64,000 nucleotides of DNA from Agromyces mangrovi (GCF_030296695.1 NZ_AP027737.1:496001-560000); one strand, 5' to 3'. Shown: positions 15,259 to 25,300, numbered from the stretch's first letter. The notes: a model not told the origin generated them from the sequence alone. Translations and numbers: made by a program.

Positions 15259-18200
15259 TCAGCCCTGTGCCGCCGCGGCCACCGGCTCCGGCTCGGGGTA
15301 GAGCGCGCCGATGAGGTCGCCGACCCAGGCGATGAGGGCCGCGTCCTGCAGCGGTTCGCCGTGCTTGACGGGCAGCGGCACGAGAATGACGTCGTTCTGC
15401 GGGAAGTGCTTCGCGCCCGGGTAGAGCCGCTGCATTCTGACGAGCTTGGAGTCGGGCAGGCGCGCGGGGCCGATGCGGAGCTTCGAGCCGGTCGCGACGA
15501 GCTCGCCGAGGCCGGCGCGCTGGGCACGACGGCGCAGGCGCGAGACGAGCACGAGATTCGCGACCTCCTCGGGCGGAGTGCCGTAGCGGTCGGAGAGTTC
15601 CTCGACCACGAGGTCGATCTGGTCGTCCTTCGCATTCGGGCCGCTCGCCGCGGAGAGCTTCTGGTACGCCTCGAGGCGCAGCCGCTCGCTGTCGACGTAC
15701 GCGTCGGGGATGTGCGCGTCGACCGGCAGCTCGAGCCGCAGCTCGGTCTGCCCCTCGGCCACGTCGCCGCGGAACGCCGACACCGCCTCGCCGATCATGC
15801 GCAGGTACAGGTCGAAGCCGACGCCGGCGATGTGGCCGGCCTGCTCGGCGCCGAGCAGGTTGCCCGCGCCGCGGATCTCGAGGTCCTTCAGGGCCACCTG
15901 CATGCCGCTGCCGAGCTCGTTGTTCGCGGCGATGGTCGAGAGGCGGTCGTGCGCGGTCTCGCTGAGCGGCTTCTGCTCGTCGTAGAGGAAGTACGCGTAG
16001 GCGCGCTCGCGGCTGCGGCCGACGCGGCCGCGCAGCTGGTGCAGCTGGCTGAGGCCGTACTTGTCGGCGCGGTCGATGATGATCGTGTTCGCGTTCGAGA
16101 TGTCGAGGCCGGTCTCGATGATGGTGGTCGAGACGAGCACGTCGAACTTGCGCTCCCAGAAGTCGACGACGATCTGCTCGAGCACGTGCTCGTTGAGCTG
16201 GCCGTGGGCGACCGCGATGCGTGCCTCGGGCACGAGCTCGGCGAGCTGGGCGGCGACGCGGTTGATCGACGAGACGCGGTTGTGCACGAAGAACACCTGG
16301 CCCTCGCGCAGCATCTCGCGGCGGATCGCGGCGCCGACCTGCTTTTCGGAGTACGGGCCGACGAAGGTGAGGATCGGATGCCGGTCCTCGGGCGCCGTCG
16401 CGAGGGTCGACATCTCGCGGATGCCCGTGACCGCCATCTCGAGCGTGCGAGGAATGGGTGTGGCGCTCATCGCGAGGATGTCGACGTTCGTCTTCAGCTG
16501 CTTGATGCGGTCCTTGTGCTCGACGCCGAAGCGCTGCTCCTCGTCGATGATGAGGAGGCCCAGGTCCTTGAACGTGATCTTCTCGGTGAGCAGGCGGTGC
16601 GTGCCGATGACCATGTCGACGCTGCCGTCGGCGAGGCCGGCGATCGCCTCCTTCGCCTCCTTGTCCGTCTGGAACCGGCTGAGTGCGCGCACGCGCACCG
16701 GGAAGCCGGCGAACCGCTCCTGGAACGTCTCGAGGTGCTGCTTCACGAGCAGCGTGGTCGGCACGAGCATGGCGACCTGCTTGCCGTCCTGGATCGCCTT
16801 GAACGCGGCGCGCACCGCGACCTCGGTCTTGCCGAAGCCGACGTCGCCGGCGAGCAGGCGGTCCATCGGGATGGGCCGCTCCATGTCGGCCTTCACCTCG
16901 TCGATGGTCTGCAGCTGGTCGGGGGTCTCGGCGTACGGGAACGCCTCCTCGAGCTCGTGCTGCCACGGGGTGTCGGGGCCGAACGCGTGGCCCTTCGCCG
17001 CCATACGCGCCGAGTAGAGCTTCACGAGCTCGACGGCGATGTCGCGCACGGCGCGGCGGGCCTTGCCCTTGGCCTGCGCCCAGTCGCTGCCGCCCATCTT
17101 GCTGAGCGACGGCGCCTCGCCGCCGACGTAGCGGCTGAGCAGGTCGAGCTGGTCGGTCGGCACGTAGAGGCGGTCGCCGGCCTGACCGCGCTTGCTGGGT
17201 GCGTACTCGAGCACCAGGTACTCGCGCACGATGGTCGGCGCCTGCTGCACGCCTGCGGTGCGGCTGGGGCCGGTGGGGCGGGCGCCGGCGGCGACCTCGC
17301 GCTGCACCATCTCGACGAAGCGGCCGATGCCGTGGGTCTGGTGCACGACGTGGTCGCCGGGCTTCAGCTGGAGCGGGTCGACGACGTTGCGGCGGCGGGA
17401 GGCGAGCTTCTTGCCCTGGCGGGCGTCGTAGCCGGCGGCGCGGCCGTAGAACTCGGCTTCGGAGATGAGGCCGAGCTTCGCGTCGGGCAGGTCGAAGCCG
17501 GTGGTCGCGTCGGCCTGCACGAGGTAGGCGACACCGGGCTCGGGGTCTGCGGGGACGTGGTCGACGATGCGGCCGGCGAGTTCGTGCTCGGCGAGCACGT
17601 CGCGGGCGCGCTCGACGAGGCCGGATCCGGCGGCGGCGATCACGAGGCTCCAGCCGTCGCGGAGGCGGGCGGCGACGTGCGCGACGGCGCCGTCGACGTT
17701 GCCGTGGAAGCTCGGCACGGGCGTGGCGAGCACGCGCAGGGCGGTGCCGGGAGAAGCGGCGGATGCTGCGGGGCCGGCGCTCGACCCGCCACCGGTGGCC
17801 GCGAACCCACCGGCCGAGGTCGCGCTCGCGTTGGCGGGGCTGGTGCCGCCGGAGGCATCCGCTCGCCCTGCACCGGTGCCGTCACCCACGACGTCGACGG
17901 CGTCGCCCATGTCGAAGCCGCTGAAGGTCCACCAGACGCGACCGGGGTCGGGTTCGCCCGGTGCGCTGAAGAGGGCGTCCTCGCGGAGTTCGGCGATGCT
18001 CAGGAAGTCGCCCGAGGCGAGGTCGATGGGGGCGGCGGCGCCGGCGGTGGCGGCGCTCCAGGCTGCGGAGAGGAACTCCTGGTTCGTCTCGGCGAGGCTG
18101 ACCGCGCGGCTCTCGACGCGTTCGGGCGAAATGACCGCGATGGCGGCGCCCTCGGGCAGGTAGTGCGTGATCGGCACGAGTCGTTCGAGCAGTGCCGGGG

Positions 18201-19041
18201 CGAGCGACTCCATGCCCTCGACCGGGATGCCCTCGGAGACCTTCTCGAGCATGCCCGCGAGGCCGGGGAACTCGTGCACCATCTCACGGGCGCGCTGGCG
18301 CACGGGCGGGGTGAGCAGCAGCTCGCGGCTGGGGGCGAGGACGGCCTCGTCGATGGGTTCGGGCAGTGAGCGCTGGTCGGCGACCGAGAAGGCGCGGAGC
18401 TGGTCGACCTCGTCGCCGAAGAACTCGATGCGGAGCGGGTGGTCGGCGGTCGGCGGGAAGACGTCGAGGATGCCGCCGCGGACGGCGAACTCGCCGCGGC
18501 GCGAGACCATGTCGACGCGCGAGTAGGCGAGGTCGACGAGCTGCTCGGCGATGCGGGCGAGGTCGTGGCCGCGGCTGCCCGCGGCGAGGCGGATCGGTTC
18601 GAGGGTCGCGAGGTTGTCGGCGACGGGCTGCAGGGCGGCGCGGACCGAGGCGGTGATGATGAGCGGATGCCTCGGGCGCTCGGATTCCGTCCACTCGGCC
18701 ATGCGGCGGATGGCGTGGAGTCTGCGGCCGACGGTCTCGGCACTGGGGCTCAGGCGTTCGTGCGGGAGCGTCTCCCAGGCGGGGAACTCGAGGAGTTCGG
18801 TGTCGTCGGGGAGGTACGGGGCGAGTGCGCCGCGGAGCGATTCGGCCTCGCGGCTGGTGGGTGCGATGAGCAGCAGTGCGGGCGGTTCGTCGGCCTCGAT
18901 GCGGCGGGTGAGGAGGCCGGCGGCGAGCGGTGCGTCGAGTCCCGGGAGCGCCGAGAACTCCGCGTTGTGCGAGGCCTGCGCGAGGGCTTCGTCGAACGTG
19001 GAGGCGCGCGAAAGCGCCGTGAGAAAGCCCTGGAGGATCAC
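15259..19041 (-). CDS. mfd: Transcription-repair coupling factor Mfd
   Basis: This 1260-residue ATP-dependent translocase removes stalled RNA polymerase from damaged DNA and recruits UvrA. The order is: N-terminal UvrB-like module, RNA-polymerase interaction domain (GDHVVHQTHGIGRFVEM, about 570), superfamily 2 motor with Walker A GDVGFGKTEVA (about 725), DEEQ box (LLIIDEEQRFG, about 830) and ATPIPRTLEM, then the TRG and C-terminal domain. Between about residues 380 and 432 a low-complexity Ala/Gly/Ser insertion (ADASGGTSPANASATSAGG region) interrupts the N-terminal part; its DNA carries the recurring GGCATCCGCTCGCC word. The next gene upstream on this strand is the small DUF222-linked membrane protein. 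Confidence 0.97.
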   Translation of the reverse strand: MILQGFLTALSRASTFDEALAQASHNAEFSALPGLDAPLAAGLLTRRIEADEPPALLLIAPTSREAESLRGALAPYLPDDTELLEFPAWETLPHERLSPSAETVGRRLHAIRRMAEWTESERPRHPLIITASVRAALQPVADNLATLEPIRLAAGSRGHDLARIAEQLVDLAYSRVDMVSRRGEFAVRGGILDVFPPTADHPLRIEFFGDEVDQLRAFSVADQRSLPEPIDEAVLAPSRELLLTPPVRQRAREMVHEFPGLAGMLEKVSEGIPVEGMESLAPALLERLVPITHYLPEGAAIAVISPERVESRAVSLAETNQEFLSAAWSAATAGAAAPIDLASGDFLSIAELREDALFSAPGEPDPGRVWWTFSGFDMGDAVDVVGDGTGAGRADASGGTSPANASATSAGGFAATGGGSSAGPAASAASPGTALRVLATPVPSFHGNVDGAVAHVAARLRDGWSLVIAAAGSGLVERARDVLAEHELAGRIVDHVPADPEPGVAYLVQADATTGFDLPDAKLGLISEAEFYGRAAGYDARQGKKLASRRRNVVDPLQLKPGDHVVHQTHGIGRFVEMVQREVAAGARPTGPSRTAGVQQAPTIVREYLVLEYAPSKRGQAGDRLYVPTDQLDLLSRYVGGEAPSLSKMGGSDWAQAKGKARRAVRDIAVELVKLYSARMAAKGHAFGPDTPWQHELEEAFPYAETPDQLQTIDEVKADMERPIPMDRLLAGDVGFGKTEVAVRAAFKAIQDGKQVAMLVPTTLLVKQHLETFQERFAGFPVRVRALSRFQTDKEAKEAIAGLADGSVDMVIGTHRLLTEKITFKDLGLLIIDEEQRFGVEHKDRIKQLKTNVDILAMSATPIPRTLEMAVTGIREMSTLATAPEDRHPILTFVGPYSEKQVGAAIRREMLREGQVFFVHNRVSSINRVAAQLAELVPEARIAVAHGQLNEHVLEQIVVDFWERKFDVLVSTTIIETGLDISNANTIIIDRADKYGLSQLHQLRGRVGRSRERAYAYFLYDEQKPLSETAHDRLSTIAANNELGSGMQVALKDLEIRGAGNLLGAEQAGHIAGVGFDLYLRMIGEAVSAFRGDVAEGQTELRLELPVDAHIPDAYVDSERLRLEAYQKLSAASGPNAKDDQIDLVVEELSDRYGTPPEEVANLVLVSRLRRRAQRAGLGELVATGSKLRIGPARLPDSKLVRMQRLYPGAKHFPQNDVILVPLPVKHGEPLQDAALIAWVGDLIGALYPEPEPVAAAAQG

Positions 19042-19086
19042 CGGGCAAGTCTACGCGGGCCTGCCGACACGGAGGCTGGGTAGTGC

Positions 19087-19308
19087 CTACCCGGCGAGCA
19101 ACCCGAAGAGGAAGTTGACCGGTACTGTCAGCAGGGCCAGCCCAAGCACGGCGCATCCGATCGGCAGTAGGACGTGCTTGGCACCGATCTGGAGTCCAAC
19201 TCGCCGACGTCGCACGAGCTGAATGGAGGTGACGGTGGCTGCGGCGATGAGGCCGAGCGCCCAGAGCAGCGTTCCGATCAGGAACGCCGCGGCGACGAAT
19301 ACGACCAT
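19087..19308 (-). CDS. Small membrane protein, hypothetical
   Basis: This 73-residue protein consists of two hydrophobic helices (about residues 2-25 and 49-70) joined by a basic loop (VRRRRVGLQIGAKH). I recognise no family. It lies on the same strand between the DUF222-HNH gene and mfd. The start is uncertain (ATG at 19308, or GTG two codons earlier), and no convincing ribosome site is seen. Coding is supported by the two-helix hairpin pattern with a positive inner loop. Confidence 0.5.
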   Translation of the reverse strand: MVVFVAAAFLIGTLLWALGLIAAATVTSIQLVRRRRVGLQIGAKHVLLPIGCAVLGLALLTVPVNFLFGLLAG

Positions 19309-19397
19309 GCCCACGTGCCGATTCTCGGCGATGGGTCGGGTTCGACCGGACGCGCGGGATGGCGCTGTGGACAACGCCGGCGCCGCGCAGCACGCGC

Positions 19398-20759
19398 CTA
19401 TGCGGCGGCGTCGACGCGCACCTCGAATCGGGCTCGGCCACCGAGGCGTGGGGTGAGGGTGGGGTCGACGTGCGGGGGTGGCGTGAACCAGACGGTGCCG
19501 TCGCGCACGGTGATGGTCCAGCCGTCGTCGTGGACGCGGCGGTGGCAGAAGCTGCAGAGCAGGATGCCGTTGTCGAGGTCGGTCGGGCCGGCGTCGCGCT
19601 CCCACCAGCGGATGTGGTGGGCCTCCACGTAGCTGATGTTCTGGCCGCAGCTCGCGCACCCGCCGTCGCGCTCGCCGAGTGCGAGCCGCTGCTCCTTCGT
19701 GAACAGGCGTGCGGCGCGGCCGAGGTCGAGCGGCACGCTGTCCCCGCCGAGCACCGCCGGGATGAGCTCGGCGTCGGCGGCCATGCGACGGGCCGATACC
19801 GGCTGGTCGATGCCGTCGATCGTCGCGACGCCGAGTCCTTCCCGCAGCGTTTCGAGGTCGACGCGCACGACGGCGGTCGTCTTCGCGAGCGGCGGGAGCG
19901 TGTCGCGGCAGCCCAGGCAGTGCCGGGCGAGGTCGGCAAGCGCGTCGGCCTGCAGCTGCGGGATCGTGCGGTGATCATCGATGGGCGCTTCGGGCCGCCT
20001 CCGCAGCGCGTCGCTCACGAGCGACTCGAGCGCGGCCTTCACGGGCGCGGCGGTCTCGGGGTCGAGCCGGCCCGACACGTGCACCATGCCGTCGCGTCCC
20101 TCGCGCAGCGTGATGCCGCGCTGCTGCCGCAGCTCCTCCTCGCGGGGCGCCACGCCGTCCTGGTCGAGCATCGCCTCGGGCTGCCGGATCGCCCGCTGCA
20201 GCATCGCCAGCGGCAACGATGCCGCATGCGCCACGAGGGTCGCCTCGACGCCTTGCATCGCCTCGGGATCGGCGCGCAGCGCCACGCGCTCGAGCATCGA
20301 CGTGATCGCCGACGCCGCGTCTAGGCTGATCGACCCGGCACCCACGGCCGCGGCGACGGACGGGTGCTTCGCGGGCATCCGCTCGCCTGAGAACGACTCG
20401 CGCTCGCGCGTCGCCGCGCCGACGCTGAGCAGCCGCATGGCGTCACCGGTCGATCCGCCGGTCGACGACGCCACCAGCCGCGCCGGGTTGTGGAAGCCTT
20501 GCTGCTTCGCCAACCCCTCCGACCCGAACTCCGACCGGGACCGCCGCGCGACCTCGTCGGCGACCCGCGCGAGCAGCGCTTCGGTGTCGCGACGCACCTG
20601 CGCCACCGCATCCGTCACCCGCACCAGCCCGGCGTCGCTCATGCGCTCGACCTCGGACTGCAGATCACCCCGCACACCACCGCCCGCGGGCAGCGCTCCG
20701 ACCCACTCGCCACCGAGCGCATCGACGTGCGCGGCGAGGGCTGCGAGGGGGTTCGACAT
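19398..20759 (-). CDS. DUF222 / HNH endonuclease domain protein (13E12-like)
   Basis: This 453-residue protein has an N-terminal helical DUF222 region (about 1-330) and a C-terminal HNH nuclease domain: CASCGQNISYVEAHHIRWW, then TDLDNGILLCSFCHRRVHDDGW at about residues 375-420, with the paired cysteines, HH, N and H of the metal-binding fold. The family is highly multiplied in Actinobacteria (mycobacterial REP13E12 repeats) and is thought to be selfish or mobile, although its biology is not settled. I use the ATG giving MSNPLAALAAHVD. It is divergent from rnhA. The sequence is intact, so a functional nuclease is plausible. Confidence 0.88.
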   Translation of the reverse strand: MSNPLAALAAHVDALGGEWVGALPAGGGVRGDLQSEVERMSDAGLVRVTDAVAQVRRDTEALLARVADEVARRSRSEFGSEGLAKQQGFHNPARLVASSTGGSTGDAMRLLSVGAATRERESFSGERMPAKHPSVAAAVGAGSISLDAASAITSMLERVALRADPEAMQGVEATLVAHAASLPLAMLQRAIRQPEAMLDQDGVAPREEELRQQRGITLREGRDGMVHVSGRLDPETAAPVKAALESLVSDALRRRPEAPIDDHRTIPQLQADALADLARHCLGCRDTLPPLAKTTAVVRVDLETLREGLGVATIDGIDQPVSARRMAADAELIPAVLGGDSVPLDLGRAARLFTKEQRLALGERDGGCASCGQNISYVEAHHIRWWERDAGPTDLDNGILLCSFCHRRVHDDGWTITVRDGTVWFTPPPHVDPTLTPRLGGRARFEVRVDAAA

Positions 20760-20876
20760 GCCTCTATTCTGGCAGAGATTCGCCCGACATTCGAAACTTT
20801 GTTCGAACAGTGGAGAACTCGATTCGCGGCTGTGGATAGCATGGTCGCCGCCCCGCACGCCCGAGGAAGGACCCGC

Positions 20877-21659
20877 ATGATCATCGCCGCCGCCGACGGA
20901 TCCGCGCTCGGCAACCCCGGCCCCGCCGGGTGGGCCTGGTACGTCGACGACGCCTGCTGGGCCGCGGGCGGCTGGCCGCACGGCACCAACAACCAGGGCG
21001 AGCTGACGGCGGTGCTCGAGCTGCTCCGCGCGACGGCGCACCTCGATGACGAGCTCGTGATCCACTGCGACAGCCGCTACGTCATCGACGCGATCACCAA
21101 GTGGATGCCCGGCTGGAAGCGCAAGGGCTGGCGCAAGCGCGACGGCTCCCCCGTGCTCAACCTCGAGATCATGCAGGCGCTCGACGCCGCGATGGTCGGC
21201 CGCAACGCCCGCTTCGAGTGGGTGCGCGGACACACCGGCCACGACCTCAACGAGGCCGCCGACGACCGGGCGCGCGCCGCCGCGACCGCCTACCAGCGCA
21301 AGACCGAAGTGCCCGCGGGTCCGGGCTGGTCAGACGACTGCGTGACGGATGCCGGTGGGTCGGGCGCCTCCGATACGGCGACGGATGCCCCCGAAGGCGA
21401 CGCCCCGAACACGACGACGGATGCCCCCGAGCCGGCGCCCGCAACCCCCGCAGCGGATGCCCCTGAGCCAGCCGCCGCTCCGGTCGCAGCGCGCCCCGAC
21501 CGCACCGACGACGACGCCGCCCTCTTCGACTTCGACGACCCCGAGGCGGACTGGCGCACGCTGCAACTCGAGCTCACGACCGAGGAGCACACGCGCCTCA
21601 CCGAGCGCGCCCGCGCCGCGGGCGTCACCCCCGAGGAGTTCCTCCGCGGCCTGATCTGA
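20877..21659 (+). CDS. rnhA: Ribonuclease HI with C-terminal extension
   Basis: This 260-residue protein has the RNase HI domain in the first 145 residues with the catalytic carboxylates Asp7 (AAADGSALGNPG), Glu42 (NNQGELTAV), Asp65 (HCDSRYVI) and Asp129 (NEAADDRA), and His119 in RGHTGHD; it degrades RNA in RNA-DNA hybrids. After a low-complexity linker (about 155-215) containing several TDAPE/ADAPE units comes a roughly 45-residue C-terminal segment, LQLELTTEEHTRLTERARAAG followed by VTPEEFLRGLI, which looks like a ribbon-helix-helix DNA-binding unit. The ATG follows GAGGAAGG. Confidence 0.93.
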   Translation: MIIAAADGSALGNPGPAGWAWYVDDACWAAGGWPHGTNNQGELTAVLELLRATAHLDDELVIHCDSRYVIDAITKWMPGWKRKGWRKRDGSPVLNLEIMQALDAAMVGRNARFEWVRGHTGHDLNEAADDRARAAATAYQRKTEVPAGPGWSDDCVTDAGGSGASDTATDAPEGDAPNTTTDAPEPAPATPAADAPEPAAAPVAARPDRTDDDAALFDFDDPEADWRTLQLELTTEEHTRLTERARAAGVTPEEFLRGLI

Positions 21660-21682
21660 GCCGCAGGCCCTGCGGGCAGCGC

Positions 21683-22309
21683 CTACGCCGGCGCGTGGAA
21701 CCGCTGCTGCGCCGCCACGAGGCCGTCGTCGACGATCGCCTCGACGGCATCCGCGGCATCCGACAGCAGTGACGGCAGCGCCTGGCGCTCCGCGCCGGCG
21801 AAGTCGCGCAGCACGAAGTCGGCCGGATCCTGCCTGCCCGGCGGGCGACCGATGCCCACGCGCACGCGCACGAAGTCGGGCGTCGAGAGCGCCTTGGCGA
21901 TGTCGCGCAGTCCGTTGTGGCCGCCGTGCCCGCCGCCGCGCTTCAAGCGCACCGTGTCGAACGGGATGTCGAGCTCGTCGTGCACGACGATCACCCGGTC
22001 GGCCGGCACCGACGCGTACTTCACGAGCGCCGACACGGGTCCGCCCGACGTGTTCATGTAGCTGTTCGGCTTGGCGATGATGAGCTTCGCGCCGCCGGGG
22101 CGCACGAAGCCCTCCGCGACGCGCGACGGCGTGCGATGCGAGCGGAATGAAGCCCCGATGCGCGAGGCCAGCTCGTCGGCGACCATCTGCCCGACGTTGT
22201 GGCGGTTGCCGGCGTACTGGGCGCCGGGGTTGCCGAGGCCCACGACGAGCCAGGTGTTCGCGGCCACTGCGGGGTCCTCTCGGCGGCGCAGGCGGTCGAA
22301 CAGGCCCAT
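21683..22309 (-). CDS. pth: Peptidyl-tRNA hydrolase
   Basis: This 208-residue enzyme recycles peptidyl-tRNAs released from ribosomes. The core starts at [28 protein letters not shown] (catalytic His37), with [37 protein letters not shown] and [18 protein letters not shown] in order. About 18 residues precede the usual start ([18 protein letters not shown]); GGAGG 4 bases before this ATG supports it. It is convergent with rnhA (23-bp gap) and downstream of rplY on the same strand, the common order. Confidence 0.95.
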   Translation of the reverse strand: MGLFDRLRRREDPAVAANTWLVVGLGNPGAQYAGNRHNVGQMVADELASRIGASFRSHRTPSRVAEGFVRPGGAKLIIAKPNSYMNTSGGPVSALVKYASVPADRVIVVHDELDIPFDTVRLKRGGGHGGHNGLRDIAKALSTPDFVRVRVGIGRPPGRQDPADFVLRDFAGAERQALPSLLSDAADAVEAIVDDGLVAAQQRFHAPA

Positions 22310-22530
22310 GCGCCCTCCTGCGGTCTCAATGAAGATGGTAGATCGGATGCGGCGCCCAACCGCCCCCGAAACGTCAGCGCCCGACGGGCGCCGGCCACGT
22401 CGACGGGCCGGCCCGAGCGAGCGGCCGGCTCAGGGGCATCCGCTCGCCGAATCTCCCCGGAGACGAGCAGGGCCCGCACCGACACCCCGAGCGTACCCGG
22501 GGGCGGCACGGGCCCCAGCGAAAATCGCGG

Positions 22531-23163
22531 CTACTCGGCGGCCTCGGCCGACTCCTCGGCAGCGGCCTCGGCGGTCTCCTCGGCGGCCTCCTCCTCGGCG
22601 GCGGGCTCCTCGCCCAGGTCGACCTTCTGCGGCTCGTGCACGTGCACGACGAGCACGTCGCCCTCGGTGAGCAGCGTGGCGCCCTTGGGGAGCTTCACGT
22701 CCGACGCGTGGATCTGCGAGCCGTCCTCGAGGCCCTCGACCGACACGACGACGTTCTCGGGGATGTGGGTCGCCTCGACCTCGAGCTGCAGCGTGTGCGC
22801 GTCGAGGTCGGCGATGAGGCCGGCGACGGGCTCGCCCTCGAGGTGCACGGGCACCTCGACGTGGACCTTCTCGCCCTTCTTCACGACGATGAGGTCGAGG
22901 TGCTCGATGAGCTGGCGCACCGGGTCGCGCTGCACGTCCTTCACCAGGGCGAGCTGCGTGCCGCCGTCGATGTCGAGCGTGAGCACGGCGTTCGCCTTGC
23001 GCACGATCAGCGCGGTCTCGTGCCCGGGCAGCGTGAGGTGCTGCGGGTCGGTGCCGTGGCCGTAGAGCACGGCGGGGATCTTGTCGGCGGCGCGGATCTT
23101 GCGAGCCGCACCCTTGCCGAACTGGGTGCGGAGCTCTGCGCTCAGCTTGTTGTCGTCAGCCAT
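22531..23163 (-). CDS. rplY: 50S ribosomal protein L25 (Ctc/TL5 type)
   Basis: This 210-residue protein is the long CTC-type L25: an N-terminal 5S rRNA-binding domain (AELRTQFGKGAARKIRAADKIPAVLYG and LALVKDVQRDPVR..EHLDL) plus a C-terminal beta domain (VHVEVPVHLEGEP...LTEGDVLVVHV). An acidic Ala/Glu-rich tail of about 35 residues (EEPAAEEEAAEETAEAA region) ends it. It is followed on the same strand by pth after about 220 bp, a gap that contains GGGGCATCCGCTCGCCG and GC-rich inverted repeats but no gene that I can see. Confidence 0.95.
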   Translation of the reverse strand: MADDNKLSAELRTQFGKGAARKIRAADKIPAVLYGHGTDPQHLTLPGHETALIVRKANAVLTLDIDGGTQLALVKDVQRDPVRQLIEHLDLIVVKKGEKVHVEVPVHLEGEPVAGLIADLDAHTLQLEVEATHIPENVVVSVEGLEDGSQIHASDVKLPKGATLLTEGDVLVVHVHEPQKVDLGEEPAAEEEAAEETAEAAAEESAEAAE

Positions 23164-23444
23164 GGCTGTCTCTTCTCCTCATCGGGACGTGTCGCCCCAG
23201 GTCTTGTGTTGTTCAACTCGAACGCTCGTCAGCGTGAGGAATGACCGAAAGCCACATCCACCGCGTCGATCACGGATGCCGCGAGCCGGCGAAGCACCGG
23301 CCGCGAGGCATCCCTCGCCGAAGTCCAATCGACCACTCTACCAGCCGTCGCACGACGACTCCGAACTCGGGGGTGCGGGCGGGGAACACTACGCTAGTCG
23401 GCGTATCGATTCGCGGGCGGATTCACACGAGGGAGTCACGGAAC

Positions 23445-24902
23445 GTGGCAGCAACAGCAGCAACAGCGAACATCGGCGTCGTCGGCCTGGCGGTGATGGG
23501 CTCGAACCTGGCCCGCAACCTGGCCAGCCGCGAGGGCAACACGGTCGCCGTGTTCAACCGCACCTGGTCGAAGACCGAGACGCTCATCACCGAGCACCCC
23601 GAGGCCGGCTTCGTCGCCTCGGAGGAGATCGACGACTTCGTCGCGTCACTCCAGCAGCCGCGCACCGCGATCATCATGGTCAAGGCGGGGGCGGGCACGG
23701 ATGCCGTCATCAACGAGCTGGCGGACCGCTTCGAGCCGGGCGACATCATCGTCGACGGCGGCAACGCGCTGTTCACCGACACCATCCGCCGCGAGAAGGC
23801 GCTGCGCGAGCGCGGCCTGAACTTCGTCGGCGCCGGCATCTCCGGCGGCGAGGAGGGCGCGCTGCTCGGCCCGTCGATCATGCCCGGCGGCTCGGCGCAG
23901 GCGTGGGAGACGCTCGGCCCGATCCTGAAGTCGATCGCGGCGGTCGCCGAGGGCGAGCCGTGCGTGACGCACATCGGCACCGACGGCGCCGGCCACTTCG
24001 TGAAGATGATCCACAACGGCATCGAGTACGCCGACATGCAGTTGATCGCCGAGGCCTACGACCTCATCCGCCGCGGCACCGGCAAGTCGCCGGCCGAGAT
24101 CGCGGAGGTCTTCGCCGAGTGGAACCGCGGCGAGCTCGAGAGCTACCTCATCGAGATCACCGCCGAGGTGCTGCGCCAGGTCGACGCTGAGACGGGCAAG
24201 CCCCTGGTCGATGTCATCCTCGACCAGGCGGGCGCGAAGGGCACCGGCGCGTGGACCGTGAAGAGCGCGCTCGACCTGGGCATCCCTGTCTCGGGCATCG
24301 CGGAGGCCGTGTTCGCCCGGTCGCTGTCGTCGAAGCCGGCACAGCGCGCCGCGGCATCCGACCTGCCCGGCCCCGCCGAGGCGTGGACCGTCGACGACGC
24401 CGACGCCTTCATCGAGGACGTGCGCAAGGCGCTCTTCGCCTCGAAGATCGTCGCCTACTCGCAGGGCTTCGACGAGATCGTCGCGGGCGCCGAGGAGTAC
24501 GGCTGGGACATCCACAAGGGCGAGGTCGCGAAGATCTGGCGGGGCGGATGCATCATCCGCGCCCAGTTCCTCAACCGCATCACCGACGCGTACGCCGCCG
24601 ACCCGGGTCTCGTGGCGCTGCTGACCGCACCGTACTTCCGCGACGCGCTGACCGAGTCGCAGGAGGCGTGGCGCCGCGTGGTCGTGGCGGCCGCACAGGC
24701 TGGCATCCCGTCGCCGGCGTTCTCGTCGTCGCTCGCCTACTACGACGGGCTGCGGGCCGACCGCCTGCCGGCCGCACTCGTGCAGGGGCAGCGCGACTTC
24801 TTCGGCGCGCACACGTACCAGCGCGTCGACAAGGACGGCATCTTCCACACGCTCTGGTCGGGCGACCGCACCGAAATCGAGACCGACGGCCCGAGCCACT
24901 AG
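23445..24902 (+). CDS. gnd: 6-phosphogluconate dehydrogenase, decarboxylating
   Basis: This 485-residue enzyme oxidises 6-phosphogluconate to ribulose-5-phosphate with NADP+ reduction in the pentose phosphate pathway. It shows the Rossmann motif IGVVGLAVMGSNLARNLASRG-type segment (about residues 9-28), the substrate-binding GAGISGGEEGALLGPSIMPGG, the catalytic GAGHFVKMIHNGIEYADMQLI and the C-terminal GQRDFFGAHTYQRVDKDG. The GTG start gives VAATAATANIGVVG; GAGGGAG lies 9 bases upstream. It starts a rightward unit followed by two DUF202 membrane protein genes. Confidence 0.96.
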   Translation: MAATAATANIGVVGLAVMGSNLARNLASREGNTVAVFNRTWSKTETLITEHPEAGFVASEEIDDFVASLQQPRTAIIMVKAGAGTDAVINELADRFEPGDIIVDGGNALFTDTIRREKALRERGLNFVGAGISGGEEGALLGPSIMPGGSAQAWETLGPILKSIAAVAEGEPCVTHIGTDGAGHFVKMIHNGIEYADMQLIAEAYDLIRRGTGKSPAEIAEVFAEWNRGELESYLIEITAEVLRQVDAETGKPLVDVILDQAGAKGTGAWTVKSALDLGIPVSGIAEAVFARSLSSKPAQRAAASDLPGPAEAWTVDDADAFIEDVRKALFASKIVAYSQGFDEIVAGAEEYGWDIHKGEVAKIWRGGCIIRAQFLNRITDAYAADPGLVALLTAPYFRDALTESQEAWRRVVVAAAQAGIPSPAFSSSLAYYDGLRADRLPAALVQGQRDFFGAHTYQRVDKDGIFHTLWSGDRTEIETDGPSH

Positions 24903-24939
24903 GCCCGGAACTCTCGGCCCGGAAACGGCGGAACGACCC

Positions 24940-25293
<354 letters not shown>

Positions 25294-25300
25294 GCTGCTC

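Noticed and set aside
13993..18369. A very long open frame (over 1400 codons) antisense to mfd and others like it opposite hisS, eno, glmU and PMT
   Set aside because: These arise from GC-rich codon bias: stops are rare on the opposite strand of high-GC genes. They are Arg/Ala/Gly/His-rich with no homology and overlap proven genes.
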